A DNA stretch of 59,540 nt, taken from Phycisphaeraceae bacterium. GTDB lineage: Bacteria > Planctomycetota > Phycisphaerae > Phycisphaerales > Phycisphaeraceae. Both the position numbers and the translations under genes were made by a program. Where the stretch lies: the NCBI GenBank assembly GCA_002704825.1, contig PAIY01000202.1, positions 1-59,540 of the forward strand, written 5' to 3'. Positions 27,387 to 35,741 of the stretch are shown here, piece by piece. Below the pieces are notes generated by a model that did not search any database, had not been told where the DNA came from, and saw nothing but the letters and a program-made list of their open reading frames with translations. Every line of letters starts with the position of its first letter. Position 1 is the stretch's first letter.

Positions 27387-29393
27387 TTAGAATTTAACGG
27401 TTGCAGAGAAAACGAATTCACGGCCACGATCCGCAAATCCGACATAACTGCTGGTGTTGGGGTTCCATGAGAACGATGAATGATCATAGTAATATTCGTC
27501 AAAGACATTGTTGACATTGAAAGCCAATGTGAGACTGTCGTTGCCACGTGGCTTCCAGTTCAAACCAAGGTCAAGCACAAAGTAGGATTCCTTGGGCGGC
27601 GCTGTGGTACTGACGGTGTTTTCCAGCTCTTCGACAAATCGTCCAATCAGAAATGTATCAAGGTTGTATTGAGGTAAGCTGTAATCAATCTTGCCAATCC
27701 AAGTGCGACCGACGGTGGTCCCTAAACCTAGGTTGGAGTCATCAAGGTCTTCACCATTAAAGCGTGAATTGGTATTCCACATACCAAGTGAGACACGCAG
27801 GTTGTCCCATTGGCCACCTATTTCCATTTCGTAACCATCAATCTTCACGTCACCGGCATTAACCAGATAGTGATCCGCACCGGCGTTGGCGTAGTAAGTG
27901 TCGATGTAGTTGTAAATGTCCTGGCGGTAGATGCTGCCCTTGGCAAAAAACCAGTCTTTTTCGAACTTGACGCCGAATTCGATGTTGCTTGATTCTTCAG
28001 GATCAACGCCATTGGTGTTGGGATACAAACCCATCAAAGCGGTTTCCTTGATGATCACACCGCGGTAGGCTTCGGCATACCCAACGGAGAATGTCAGGCC
28101 TTGGACTGCTTCCCAGGAGAGTTTGACGTTGGGGCTCAAGCCGGTGTCACTTTCAGATTGGCCGACTTCCGGGTCATAGCTGAAGTGGTCGATACGCATG
28201 CCGAAGGACAGCAGCAGATTATCCGTCAGATCCCAGTTGTCCTGAGCGTAGATCCCGATGAAGTCCGCTTCAGCAGCCGATTGAGCACCCGCCGAGAGTG
28301 CTGGGGGCGGGCCGACGTAGATGCCACCTGCCGCATTATCGTGACGATATTCAACACCGTAGGTAATGCCATGGGTGTCGATGATGGAGCTGTTACGCAG
28401 GTCAAAGCCGTAGCTGATCATGCTGCCGTAGCTGTAAGGACCGCCGGTGTCATGACGAAAGTTGTCGTAGTGATTGTCGGTGTAATACAGCGTGAGTTTG
28501 GCATCGATCAAATCACTAGCTGGATCGTATGTATGCTGATAGGTGAGTGTTTCGCGTTGAATCTGGTGATCGGTGAGGACTTGGGTCGGATGTGCAAAAC
28601 CGATCATGTGTGGTCGTGCGTAGTAAACGCCTTCGTTGTTCAGACGCTCGTAGGTCAGTGTCATGTCGTGATCGCCGTAATCAGCGTTGAATTTCAGATA
28701 GCCGTTTTCATGGGTGTAGTTGGTGGGATCGACGATATTGCCATGACCGTCATCATAGTCTTCACCATCGTCGTAAGTGAAGGCACCTAAAACACCGATG
28801 TTGTCTGCGAGTTTGCCATAGACGGAGGCAACGCCCTTGTAGGCATTGTCACCACTGAAACGGTAGACGCCCTTGAACAGAGCGCCAACTGCCTGGCCAT
28901 CACCGAGCATGTCAAAGGCATCCTTGGTGGTGAAGTGAACCGCACCGCCCAGTGCGCCCATGCCGTTGGTGGCAGCACCAGAACCGGCTTCCAGTTCGAT
29001 GGACTTGAGGAATTCGGGTTCGATCTGGATGCGTCCCTGGTGGTGATACAACTCACCGGACTGGGGGGCACCGTCAATGGTGATGTTGAACATGGTGTCT
29101 TCAAGGCCACGGATGTAGATCTTCTGAGCCACCGGTGAGTCGCCACCGCCGACCGTGATCGACAATTCGTTGGAGAGAATATCAGCAATGCTCGAAGCCT
29201 GAACCTTGGCAATCTCAGCGCTGTCCACAATCAACTCGTCCGGTTTCTTGGGCGGTGTTGCTTTAACCACAGTCTGTTGAAGCTGCGTTGCTTCACCATC
29301 AGATGGAGTGGTGTTTTCCTGAGCCTTGAGGTTGGGCAATCCCAGAAGGGTGCTGCCTGCCAATACGACGGTAAGGGGTAAAGAGTATTTCAT
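27387..29393 (-). CDS. TonB-dependent outer-membrane receptor
   Basis: Outer-membrane beta-barrel of 668 residues that imports a ferric siderophore or similar iron complex using TonB. Order: signal peptide ending near LPNLKAQ, plug domain (IADILSNELSITVGGGDS, then IYIRGLEDTMFNITIDGAPQ and GSGAATNGMGALGGAVHF), and a C-terminal barrel ending in ATVKF with a terminal aromatic residue. Leads the minus-strand uptake operon and is divergent from its own TonB machinery. The ligand is unknown. Confidence 0.95.
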   Translation of the reverse strand: MKYSLPLTVVLAGSTLLGLPNLKAQENTTPSDGEATQLQQTVVKATPPKKPDELIVDSAEIAKVQASSIADILSNELSITVGGGDSPVAQKIYIRGLEDTMFNITIDGAPQSGELYHHQGRIQIEPEFLKSIELEAGSGAATNGMGALGGAVHFTTKDAFDMLGDGQAVGALFKGVYRFSGDNAYKGVASVYGKLADNIGVLGAFTYDDGEDYDDGHGNIVDPTNYTHENGYLKFNADYGDHDMTLTYERLNNEGVYYARPHMIGFAHPTQVLTDHQIQRETLTYQHTYDPASDLIDAKLTLYYTDNHYDNFRHDTGGPYSYGSMISYGFDLRNSSIIDTHGITYGVEYRHDNAAGGIYVGPPPALSAGAQSAAEADFIGIYAQDNWDLTDNLLLSFGMRIDHFSYDPEVGQSESDTGLSPNVKLSWEAVQGLTFSVGYAEAYRGVIIKETALMGLYPNTNGVDPEESSNIEFGVKFEKDWFFAKGSIYRQDIYNYIDTYYANAGADHYLVNAGDVKIDGYEMEIGGQWDNLRVSLGMWNTNSRFNGEDLDDSNLGLGTTVGRTWIGKIDYSLPQYNLDTFLIGRFVEELENTVSTTAPPKESYFVLDLGLNWKPRGNDSLTLAFNVNNVFDEYYYDHSSFSWNPNTSSYVGFADRGREFVFSATVKF

Positions 29394-29721
29394 AATGGCG
29401 GCATGTTATTGAGATTGAATCTCTGCGTCAATGTGGGCATGGCAATTTTTGACTCTCATGATCGATCTACACGCCTTTTCCTCCGATTGTAACGGAGCAG
29501 TTCAGTGCAGGTGTACGTTGTATATGATCTTTGTAAGATATTGCTGTATTGATATATATGACTGATCTGAGCTTTTTGTCACATGACTGAGAAACACAGG
29601 CAAAAAAGAGTATTAAAAATTTTGAATAAGAATCTGATACTCAATTGCAATTGACGATGATTATGGTCATCTCTACAATACTGAAGATGTTCGACTGTCG
29701 TTGTGATTGAAAGTCAGTAGC
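29394..29721. other. Divergent control region of the iron island
   Basis: About 330 nt between the receptor and the TonB-system operon, A+T-rich from 29500 on. It contains the inverted repeat at 29608-29642 and must hold promoters in both directions. No classical Fur box was identified by eye. Confidence 0.6.
29608..29642. promoter_or_regulatory. Candidate operator shared with feoAB
   Basis: The outer arms GAGTATT and GATACTC form an inverted repeat (6 of 7 pairs) over 35 nt. The core AGTATTA, 19-nt spacer, TGATACT is the same layout as at 53297-53331 upstream of feoA, where the arms are perfect. Its place between the divergent iron-uptake operons supports an iron-responsive operator; the regulator is unknown. 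Confidence 0.5.
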
Positions 29722-30576
29722 ATGAAAATTGATGTGTATAAGCCTCAAGCTGATCGAGTCGTAAGAAGAGTCGATACCATTGGAAAACGTTCTGGTTGGT
29801 TGGGTGTCTGTCTTTTGGCGACGCTATTGTGTCTTGGGGTGACTTCGACAGTGTTTGGGCAGGTCACCGATGAACAGGCAGTCGCCCTGCGACAAAAGTT
29901 AACCGAGTTACAAGCCCTGCGGCGTGAGCGACTCGATCTGACCGAGCAGATTTCACGGACTCAAGACCAGCATCAGCAACGAGCCGATCGGCTTGCCAAT
30001 CAGGTTCAGGATGCCAAGAAGCAAGTTCTTGAATCACAACTCGAAAACCAACGACTTTCTTCCCGGTTAGCAGAACTCAAGAAGCAGCGTGCTGACGACC
30101 TGCATTGGCTGACCTCCACCAGTGCCTTGGCTTTGGCAGCATCAAAACAAATCTCCCCCCCACTGACCCTTTCGCCCCAAGCGATTGCATTGCTTCAAGA
30201 CAGTGTCGATCAATTATCCAAACAGGTGGACACCACGGCTGATGATGTCAATCAATCCTTCGATGCCATCATTCATTTGATCCAATGGCTTCAGACACAA
30301 CGGCAGCAGGCCCGACGCGTGGAGTTGGCAAATCAGACCATTGTCCTGCCAGATGAGCGGGTGATTCATGCTTACGTTTTACAGGTTGGTACGGTGGCTG
30401 AGTTTTTTGCATCCGAAGATGGCAGTCTAACCGGATACCGGACCGCTGCAGGGTGGCATACCCATCTCTCGCAAACACAGCAGCAGCATCTCGCCCAGGC
30501 CATTGCCATGCTTCGTGGCAAACTCCCCCCTGCTTTACTCACGCTGCCTTTTGATATCCAGAAGGCAGGTCAATGA
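29722..30576 (+). CDS. DUF3450-like periplasmic coiled-coil protein of the TonB system
   Basis: About 284 residues with an N-terminal signal/anchor (WLGVCLLATLLCLGVTSTVFG), a long coiled coil (residues about 55-125) and a globular C-terminus. The layout and its place before a TtpC-like gene match the DUF3450 proteins of TonB2-type systems. Its role is thought to be periplasmic assistance to energy transfer. ATG 29722 is chosen; the ORF can be read from TTG 29707. The next gene overlaps by 4 nt. Confidence 0.8.
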   Translation: MKIDVYKPQADRVVRRVDTIGKRSGWLGVCLLATLLCLGVTSTVFGQVTDEQAVALRQKLTELQALRRERLDLTEQISRTQDQHQQRADRLANQVQDAKKQVLESQLENQRLSSRLAELKKQRADDLHWLTSTSALALAASKQISPPLTLSPQAIALLQDSVDQLSKQVDTTADDVNQSFDAIIHLIQWLQTQRQQARRVELANQTIVLPDERVIHAYVLQVGTVAEFFASEDGSLTGYRTAAGWHTHLSQTQQQHLAQAIAMLRGKLPPALLTLPFDIQKAGQ

Positions 30577-31997
30577 TGCGATGTATTCTTTCAATCATCT
30601 TGCTTCTGACTTGCACCATGTCAACGCATGGCCAGTCCACTTCCGTGCACGATCAATTGGTAAAGCTAGATCAGCAGTTGGCTGTCGAAAAAGCCAAGGT
30701 CAACCAACTCCGTGAAAAACGCGATCAAGCACAATCACAACTCACCAGTGATGAAAAAATGCTGGCAAGTGAACTATTTGATTTGCAGATTCAGCAGATC
30801 AATCTTGTCAAACAAAAGCAGGAACTGGTCAACGCCCTGTCATTAGAACAACATCACGCTGACGAACTGGCGGCCCAACGCAAGCAGGTTCAATTAACAC
30901 TAACCCAGCAAGCACAGCAGTTGGATATTGATTTGCGCGAACTGCCCGGCATGTCTGCCATGCGCGATCAGATTCAAAATAGTCTGAAAAACAAGGGACA
31001 ATGGGACGCAGGTCAAGTGAAGGTATTACTCGAACTGCTGGTTCAGACACAGCAACATGCTTCGACGATCCATCTGAATCAGGTCTCCATCCCTACCGCC
31101 GATGGCACGGTGGAAGAAGTCGAACTTTTGAGTATTGGCCATGTTGCTTTTGCCTATTCGGCCCCCAACCGTTCGGCAGTTGGCTACGCCTTGGCAGCAC
31201 CGGAAGATGCCTCGGGCTTTCGCTGGTCCGAAGAACTATCACCTGCCATCACAACGGCTTTGCAGGCTTCGTTTGCACAGATTCCAATGACATCATCACT
31301 TGTTGAAATTCCACTGGATATCACCCAACGAATCCGTTCGGAAAATCTGCATCAAGCTCTGACGCTTGAGGATCGCATCAAGTCCGGCGGGTTGATCATG
31401 ATCCCCATGTTTGCCTTGACTGCCTTGGCGTTACTGATGATCACTGAGCGTTTCTTTACACTCTACATTCAAAACGGCAAAGGTACCGCCCAGGCCAGCA
31501 GCATCATCCGTGCAACCCTCTACGGTCAAATAGACGAAGCGCGTGACAAAGCGTCCAACGCACAGACTGCCGTCGCGCGGACGCTTCATGCCTGCCTCTC
31601 ACGTCATGAGGTTGGATCACATGCCATGGAGGATGCCATCCAGGAGCAACTACTTCACGAGATGCCTAAACTCCAACGCTTCCTGGGTGGGATAGCCATC
31701 CTGGCAGCGGTCGCCCCCCTGCTTGGTTTACTCGGCACGGTTACAGGTATTATTCGCACCTTCGGCGTCATCCAATCCTTTGGCAATGCAAATCCATCGT
31801 TGATGGCAGGTGGTATTTCCGAAGCGTTGATCACCACGGCTGCCGGTTTGATCATTGCCATCCCCTTGCTGCTTGCACACAGTCTGCTTAAAGGTCGCGT
31901 TCAGACCATTCTCAGTGATGCCGAGAAACATGCTGCGACTTTGCTCAACACATTGACGTACACCATGAACGAAACCGCCAAAGGTTCAGGAAAATAG
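30573..31997 (+). CDS. TtpC-like MotA/TolQ/ExbB protein
   Basis: Large ExbB relative, 474 residues. A signal peptide (to THGQ) and periplasmic coiled coil (about residues 25-120) come first, then three membrane helices of a MotA/TolQ/ExbB proton-channel domain (from about residue 270), with the family motif LGGIAILAAVAPLLGLLGTV and the AGGISEALITTAAGL helix. In TonB2 systems this subunit is called TtpC and is needed for receptor energisation. Start overlaps the upstream stop. Confidence 0.9.
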   Translation: MMRCILSIILLLTCTMSTHGQSTSVHDQLVKLDQQLAVEKAKVNQLREKRDQAQSQLTSDEKMLASELFDLQIQQINLVKQKQELVNALSLEQHHADELAAQRKQVQLTLTQQAQQLDIDLRELPGMSAMRDQIQNSLKNKGQWDAGQVKVLLELLVQTQQHASTIHLNQVSIPTADGTVEEVELLSIGHVAFAYSAPNRSAVGYALAAPEDASGFRWSEELSPAITTALQASFAQIPMTSSLVEIPLDITQRIRSENLHQALTLEDRIKSGGLIMIPMFALTALALLMITERFFTLYIQNGKGTAQASSIIRATLYGQIDEARDKASNAQTAVARTLHACLSRHEVGSHAMEDAIQEQLLHEMPKLQRFLGGIAILAAVAPLLGLLGTVTGIIRTFGVIQSFGNANPSLMAGGISEALITTAAGLIIAIPLLLAHSLLKGRVQTILSDAEKHAATLLNTLTYTMNETAKGSGK

Positions 31998-32008
31998 GAG
32001 CAATTGCC

Positions 32009-32611
32009 ATGACACAATTTCTCCAAGCCGGTGGCAGCGTACTCATCGCCATCATCACGCTCTCAACTGTCTGCTGGATTCTCATCGGCATGAAGTGGCT
32101 GACGGTCATCAACGAATCATCACAGGGACGACTTTGGATTCACAATGCCATGCAATTGGCGCGGTTCGGCAATCTCTGGCAGGCATCGGCGCTCTGTCAA
32201 TCGCATCACTGTTTTGCAGGTCGCCTGATTAACGCATGCCTTTCGACATACGAACCGGAACGTCGCTTTTTTTCTGAGCAACTCAAGCCGGTGTTTGATG
32301 CTGAATCCTTCTCGTTGCAGCGACATATGAACCTCATCGCCTGTATCGCCAGCGTGCTGCCGTTACTTGGCTTGCTCGGGACGGTGTTGGGGATGTCGGA
32401 GACGTTCAGTGCGTTGACGATTCAAAGTGCCGCCCAGACCGGTGAGATTGCAGGTGGGATTTCCAGTGCTTTGATCACCACGCAGTCGGGGTTGGTCCTC
32501 GCGTTACCGATTCTGTTGATGCATCACATGCTCAGCGCTCGTATCCGTCGGTGTATCGATCAGGCGGATTTATATCTCCGACAGTTCCAGACGATTCTCT
32601 GCAAGGACTAG
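32009..32611 (+). CDS. exbB: ExbB/TolQ proton-channel protein
   Basis: Standard-size (200 residues) ExbB-type subunit with three helices: VLIAIITLSTVCWILIGMKW, then IASVLPLLGLLGTVLG, then GGISSALITTQSGLVLALP. Forms the proton channel with ExbD and drives TonB. Lies 11 nt behind the TtpC-like gene. exbB versus exbB2/tolQ naming is by context of the TonB gene two genes downstream. Confidence 0.93.
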   Translation: MTQFLQAGGSVLIAIITLSTVCWILIGMKWLTVINESSQGRLWIHNAMQLARFGNLWQASALCQSHHCFAGRLINACLSTYEPERRFFSEQLKPVFDAESFSLQRHMNLIACIASVLPLLGLLGTVLGMSETFSALTIQSAAQTGEIAGGISSALITTQSGLVLALPILLMHHMLSARIRRCIDQADLYLRQFQTILCKD

Positions 32612-32616
32612 GTGTC

Positions 32617-33030
32617 ATGTTTTCATCCATGCAACAACGCAAAAACAATGACACTGCTCCCACGGTGGACATGGCCCCGTTGATCGACGTGGTGTTTATC
32701 CTGTTGATCTTCTTTCTGGTCACCGCGACGTTTGTCCGTGAAACAGGCATTGAGGTGCAGCGTCCCCAGGCTACGGCAGCACCGTCATTGGATCAACAGG
32801 CGATGCGCGTCAGCATCACCGTCAACGGCACGATTTACACCGAAGGCTCAGCGGTCGATCTGCAGACCCTTCGCAGCAAAGTCAGCACCTTTGTCTCATC
32901 CAACCCCGGTTCGCCGGTGATTGTGATTCCGGATCAGGATACGCGCGCCCAGCGTGTGGTGGATGTGATGGATGCCGCCAAACTCGCCGGCGCGGTGCAT
33001 GTTGCCATTGCAACGGAAAAGAAAGGTTGA
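32617..33030 (+). CDS. exbD: ExbD proton-channel protein
   Basis: 137-residue ExbD/TolR protein with one N-terminal helix. The proton-carrying Asp is in VDMAPLIDVVFILLIFFLV, followed by a small periplasmic domain. ATG 32617 has AAGGA 8 nt upstream; the longer reading from 32551 overlaps exbB and is rejected. Partners exbB and tonB on both sides. Confidence 0.94.
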   Translation: MFSSMQQRKNNDTAPTVDMAPLIDVVFILLIFFLVTATFVRETGIEVQRPQATAAPSLDQQAMRVSITVNGTIYTEGSAVDLQTLRSKVSTFVSSNPGSPVIVIPDQDTRAQRVVDVMDAAKLAGAVHVAIATEKKG

Positions 33031-33827
33031 TGGATATGAGTAGCATTGCTGTTTATTCAACCCGGACTTTACAGGCAGATTACCTGCAGCAGACGTCCGC
33101 CAGTGAGCTGGGTTACCGACGTTCCATGCCAGCGTTTTTGCGCTGGGGATTGATCTTTGTTGCTGCTGTAACGGTGAATGCATTGATCATCTGGATGCTC
33201 TACAGCCTTAACGCGATGCAGTTGACGATTGATTCACGTCAGACACCGATCATCACCGTGATGCTCAATCAGCAGTCCAATGCACCGCATGAGCAAGAGC
33301 AACCTGAGTCTGAGCCCCAGATACAGCCCGAGCCGATGACGGTGAATCTGGAGATGCCCGACCCCACACCGCCGACCCCACAGTTGGCAACATTGGACTT
33401 GAACATGGCAATGCCTCAGATGTCGCCGGTGTTGGTATCCGTGATGACACTCCCGCCAGCACCTGCTCCCAAACCAGTCTCGCGGACTGTACCCAAGGCC
33501 AAACCGACAACTGCTCCGGTGACGAACAAAGTCTACAACAGTGATCAGGTAGACAACGCACCACGTGAGTTGGCTGGTAACCCCAAGCCAGAATATCCCG
33601 AGCGTGAAGCCAATCGCGGTCGAACAGGTTCGGTGACCGTCAAACTCCTGATCAACGAACGCGGTCGTGTTGAGTCTGTTGAATTGATGGATCATGTCGG
33701 CTCGCGCCGGTTTGTGAATTCAGTGATGCAGGTCATTGAGCAGTTTCGCTTCACGCCTGCCAAGCATCATGGGCAGGTTGTCAAAGTTTGGGGCATCAAG
33801 ACCATTCGTTTTGAACTTGGAGATTAA
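33030..33827 (+). CDS. tonB: TonB energy-transducing protein
   Basis: TonB spans the periplasm and opens the outer-membrane receptor using the ExbBD proton flux. It has a short cytoplasmic tail, one helix (WGLIFVAAVTVNALIIW), a Pro/Glu-rich periplasmic stretch (residues about 85-180), and the C-terminal domain with EYPEREANRGRTGSVTVKLL and the terminal FRFTPAKH. The stop of exbD overlaps the start as TGATG; ATG 33036 has better spacing to GAAAGG and is also possible. Confidence 0.93.
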   Translation: MDMSSIAVYSTRTLQADYLQQTSASELGYRRSMPAFLRWGLIFVAAVTVNALIIWMLYSLNAMQLTIDSRQTPIITVMLNQQSNAPHEQEQPESEPQIQPEPMTVNLEMPDPTPPTPQLATLDLNMAMPQMSPVLVSVMTLPPAPAPKPVSRTVPKAKPTTAPVTNKVYNSDQVDNAPRELAGNPKPEYPEREANRGRTGSVTVKLLINERGRVESVELMDHVGSRRFVNSVMQVIEQFRFTPAKHHGQVVKVWGIKTIRFELGD

Positions 33828-33830
33828 TTC

Positions 33831-35000
33831 ATGCGTTGGTGTTTGCTGTTGGTATTGAGTTTGTTGATGACGTTGCCGAGCATGGCTGCGGAGTTATCCT
33901 CTACGGATGCTGCGTTGCTTCATCAGGCTCAACAGGCGATCAACAATCAGCAGGCGAGCGCTGCCATCGCGCCATTGACACAGTTACTCCAATCGCATCC
34001 GGATCTTGGGCAGGCTCATCGATTGCTTGGGCACGCCTATGCCATGACCGGGCAGACTGATTTGGCGCGTCAACATCTCATTACCGCAATCTCGCATGGG
34101 CAAATGACGACCGATGCACTTGCTCGGTTGTATCAGTTGGATCGTGCCAACGAATTGCACCTTGCCAATCACGGGCAGTTGATGCTGCTTTCGGTTCTGG
34201 AACCCAACGATAAACAGTATCCAATGCTGTTGGCTCAAACGCATGAAACCTTGGGCAATACGCAGGCTGCCCAGACGATTTATCACAGTCAGTTGAATCG
34301 TCAACCCGCCAATGACAGTCTGCTCGTTAAACTCGGGCAACTTGCCATTGGGAACGATGACACGGATCAAGCGCTGGTGTATCTGCAGACTGCTGAGGCA
34401 TTGGGGCAGACACCGGTTTCTGCCGAGCAAACCATCAGTCGGTTATATGCTCAGAACAGGCAATTCAGTGAAGCATTACTCTGGCATCTCAAGGCATGGC
34501 CGAATTTGAACACGGCACCAGCATCAGAACAGATTCAACGTGTCACCTTGCTCAAGGAATCCGGTGATCTTGAAGCTGCCAGTGATTTGGCAAAGATCAT
34601 GGTTGTAAAAAACATTGCTGCGGATCAGGCTTTGTTGATGCTTGCCCGGATCGCCATGCAGATGAATGATCACAAGCAGGTTCGTTTGTGTTTTGAGAAA
34701 CTCACTGCGATAGGTCAAGCGCCTGCCCGTATCACCGCGTACCTTGGTGCCCTGGCGTTTAACGAATTGGATTACCAGCAGGCGTCGCATTACCTGGCGA
34801 TTTCCGATGCCGACGAGCCGTTAAATCGTGAGCAACTCCAGAGCTTGATCATCAGCTATCTGAAAACAGACAGGCTTCTCGAGGCCCGTCAGGCTATGGA
34901 AGTTTATCTGGTTCGGTTTGATCTGGATCAGAAACTGCAACAGGCATTGAAGCAGTGGGCGCAAAAAAACAATCCACCGTCTAGGGACACGATGGATTGA
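33831..35000 (+). CDS. Exported TPR protein of the TonB system
   Basis: 389 residues with a signal peptide ending at SMAA, then successive tetratricopeptide-type helix pairs across nearly the whole mature protein (for example LGQAHRLLGHAYAMTGQTD). A TPR protein at the end of a TonB2-like operon is a known arrangement; its likely role is scaffolding in the periplasm (inference). Three bases behind tonB; convergent with fliS. Confidence 0.85.
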   Translation: MRWCLLLVLSLLMTLPSMAAELSSTDAALLHQAQQAINNQQASAAIAPLTQLLQSHPDLGQAHRLLGHAYAMTGQTDLARQHLITAISHGQMTTDALARLYQLDRANELHLANHGQLMLLSVLEPNDKQYPMLLAQTHETLGNTQAAQTIYHSQLNRQPANDSLLVKLGQLAIGNDDTDQALVYLQTAEALGQTPVSAEQTISRLYAQNRQFSEALLWHLKAWPNLNTAPASEQIQRVTLLKESGDLEAASDLAKIMVVKNIAADQALLMLARIAMQMNDHKQVRLCFEKLTAIGQAPARITAYLGALAFNELDYQQASHYLAISDADEPLNREQLQSLIISYLKTDRLLEARQAMEVYLVRFDLDQKLQQALKQWAQKNNPPSRDTMD

Positions 35001-35031
35001 GAAAGCGAATTCTGTTTTGAGGCTTTGCGGT

Positions 35032-35553
35032 TTACCCGTTGACGGAGAACCCACCACCGCCGTATGTTCCCGTGGCTTGTTGTTGTGGCTGAGGTTGGAT
35101 GCGTGGCATCGGTGTCGTCAAGCCAGGAGCCACATTGGGGCGAGGCTGCTGCTGTGCCTGAGCATCGTTATTGGGTGCTTTACCGACGGTCTGCATGAGC
35201 ATGATCCATGTTTCTTTTTCATACTCAAGTAATTCAAGTGCTTCGGATGCTGGTTTGGGATCACGCTGCATGTTGGCGTCCACGAGCAGACGGTAGATGT
35301 AGGTGTACAGCGCACTGAGCTTGTCGCAGAGTTCGGGGGCGATGTCGAAGTTCAAGCTGGTGGAGAGTTCGAGGACGATTTTCTGAGCTCGCATCAGTGC
35401 GTTATAGCTGCCTTCAAAGTCGGAAGCTTCGATACACCCCATGGCTTGACGCGTGAACTTGATGGCGCCTTCGTACAACATTAACCGCAGTTCTTCTGAA
35501 CTGGCGGTCATGATTTTTGTACGCAGATACGGGTTGGCCGCGGCATTACTCAT
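35032..35553 (-). CDS. fliS: Flagellar export chaperone FliS
   Basis: FliS binds flagellin in the cytoplasm and keeps it unfolded for export. The N-terminal NPYLRTKIMTASSEELRLML and the helical bundle (ALMRAQKIVLELSTSLNF, LLVDANMQRD) are typical. At 173 residues it is longer than usual (about 130) because of a Pro/Gln-rich C-terminal tail. A sigma-28-like promoter lies upstream. Confidence 0.93.
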   Translation of the reverse strand: MSNAAANPYLRTKIMTASSEELRLMLYEGAIKFTRQAMGCIEASDFEGSYNALMRAQKIVLELSTSLNFDIAPELCDKLSALYTYIYRLLVDANMQRDPKPASEALELLEYEKETWIMLMQTVGKAPNNDAQAQQQPRPNVAPGLTTPMPRIQPQPQQQATGTYGGGGFSVNG

Positions 35554-35601
35554 TGAAGATGCAACCTCATGATACTCGAATACTCATATCCTCTAAAGCG
35601 T

Positions 35602-35630
35602 TTATCGGCCAGTTCGTCGAATGGACGTTA
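35602..35630 (-). promoter_or_regulatory. Candidate sigma-28 promoter of fliS
   Basis: On the minus strand GCCGATAA, an exact match to the sigma-28 -10 element, lies 17 nt after TAAC (consensus -35 TAAA; usual spacing 15). It stands about 50 nt upstream of the fliS start. Confidence 0.5.
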
Positions 35631-35741
35631 GTCGTTTTATATACGAATTTAAGGGAAAAATAATTATTGGACGCTTGGGTGCGATGGTTATTTGAACATT
35701 GATCCATCAGGCATGTTTGAACCTCGTATCATTAGCGGAGA

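Noticed and set aside
29394..29721. Classical Fur box
   Set aside because: A+T-rich, but no good match to GATAATGATAATCATTATC was found; only the different inverted repeat at 29608 stands out.
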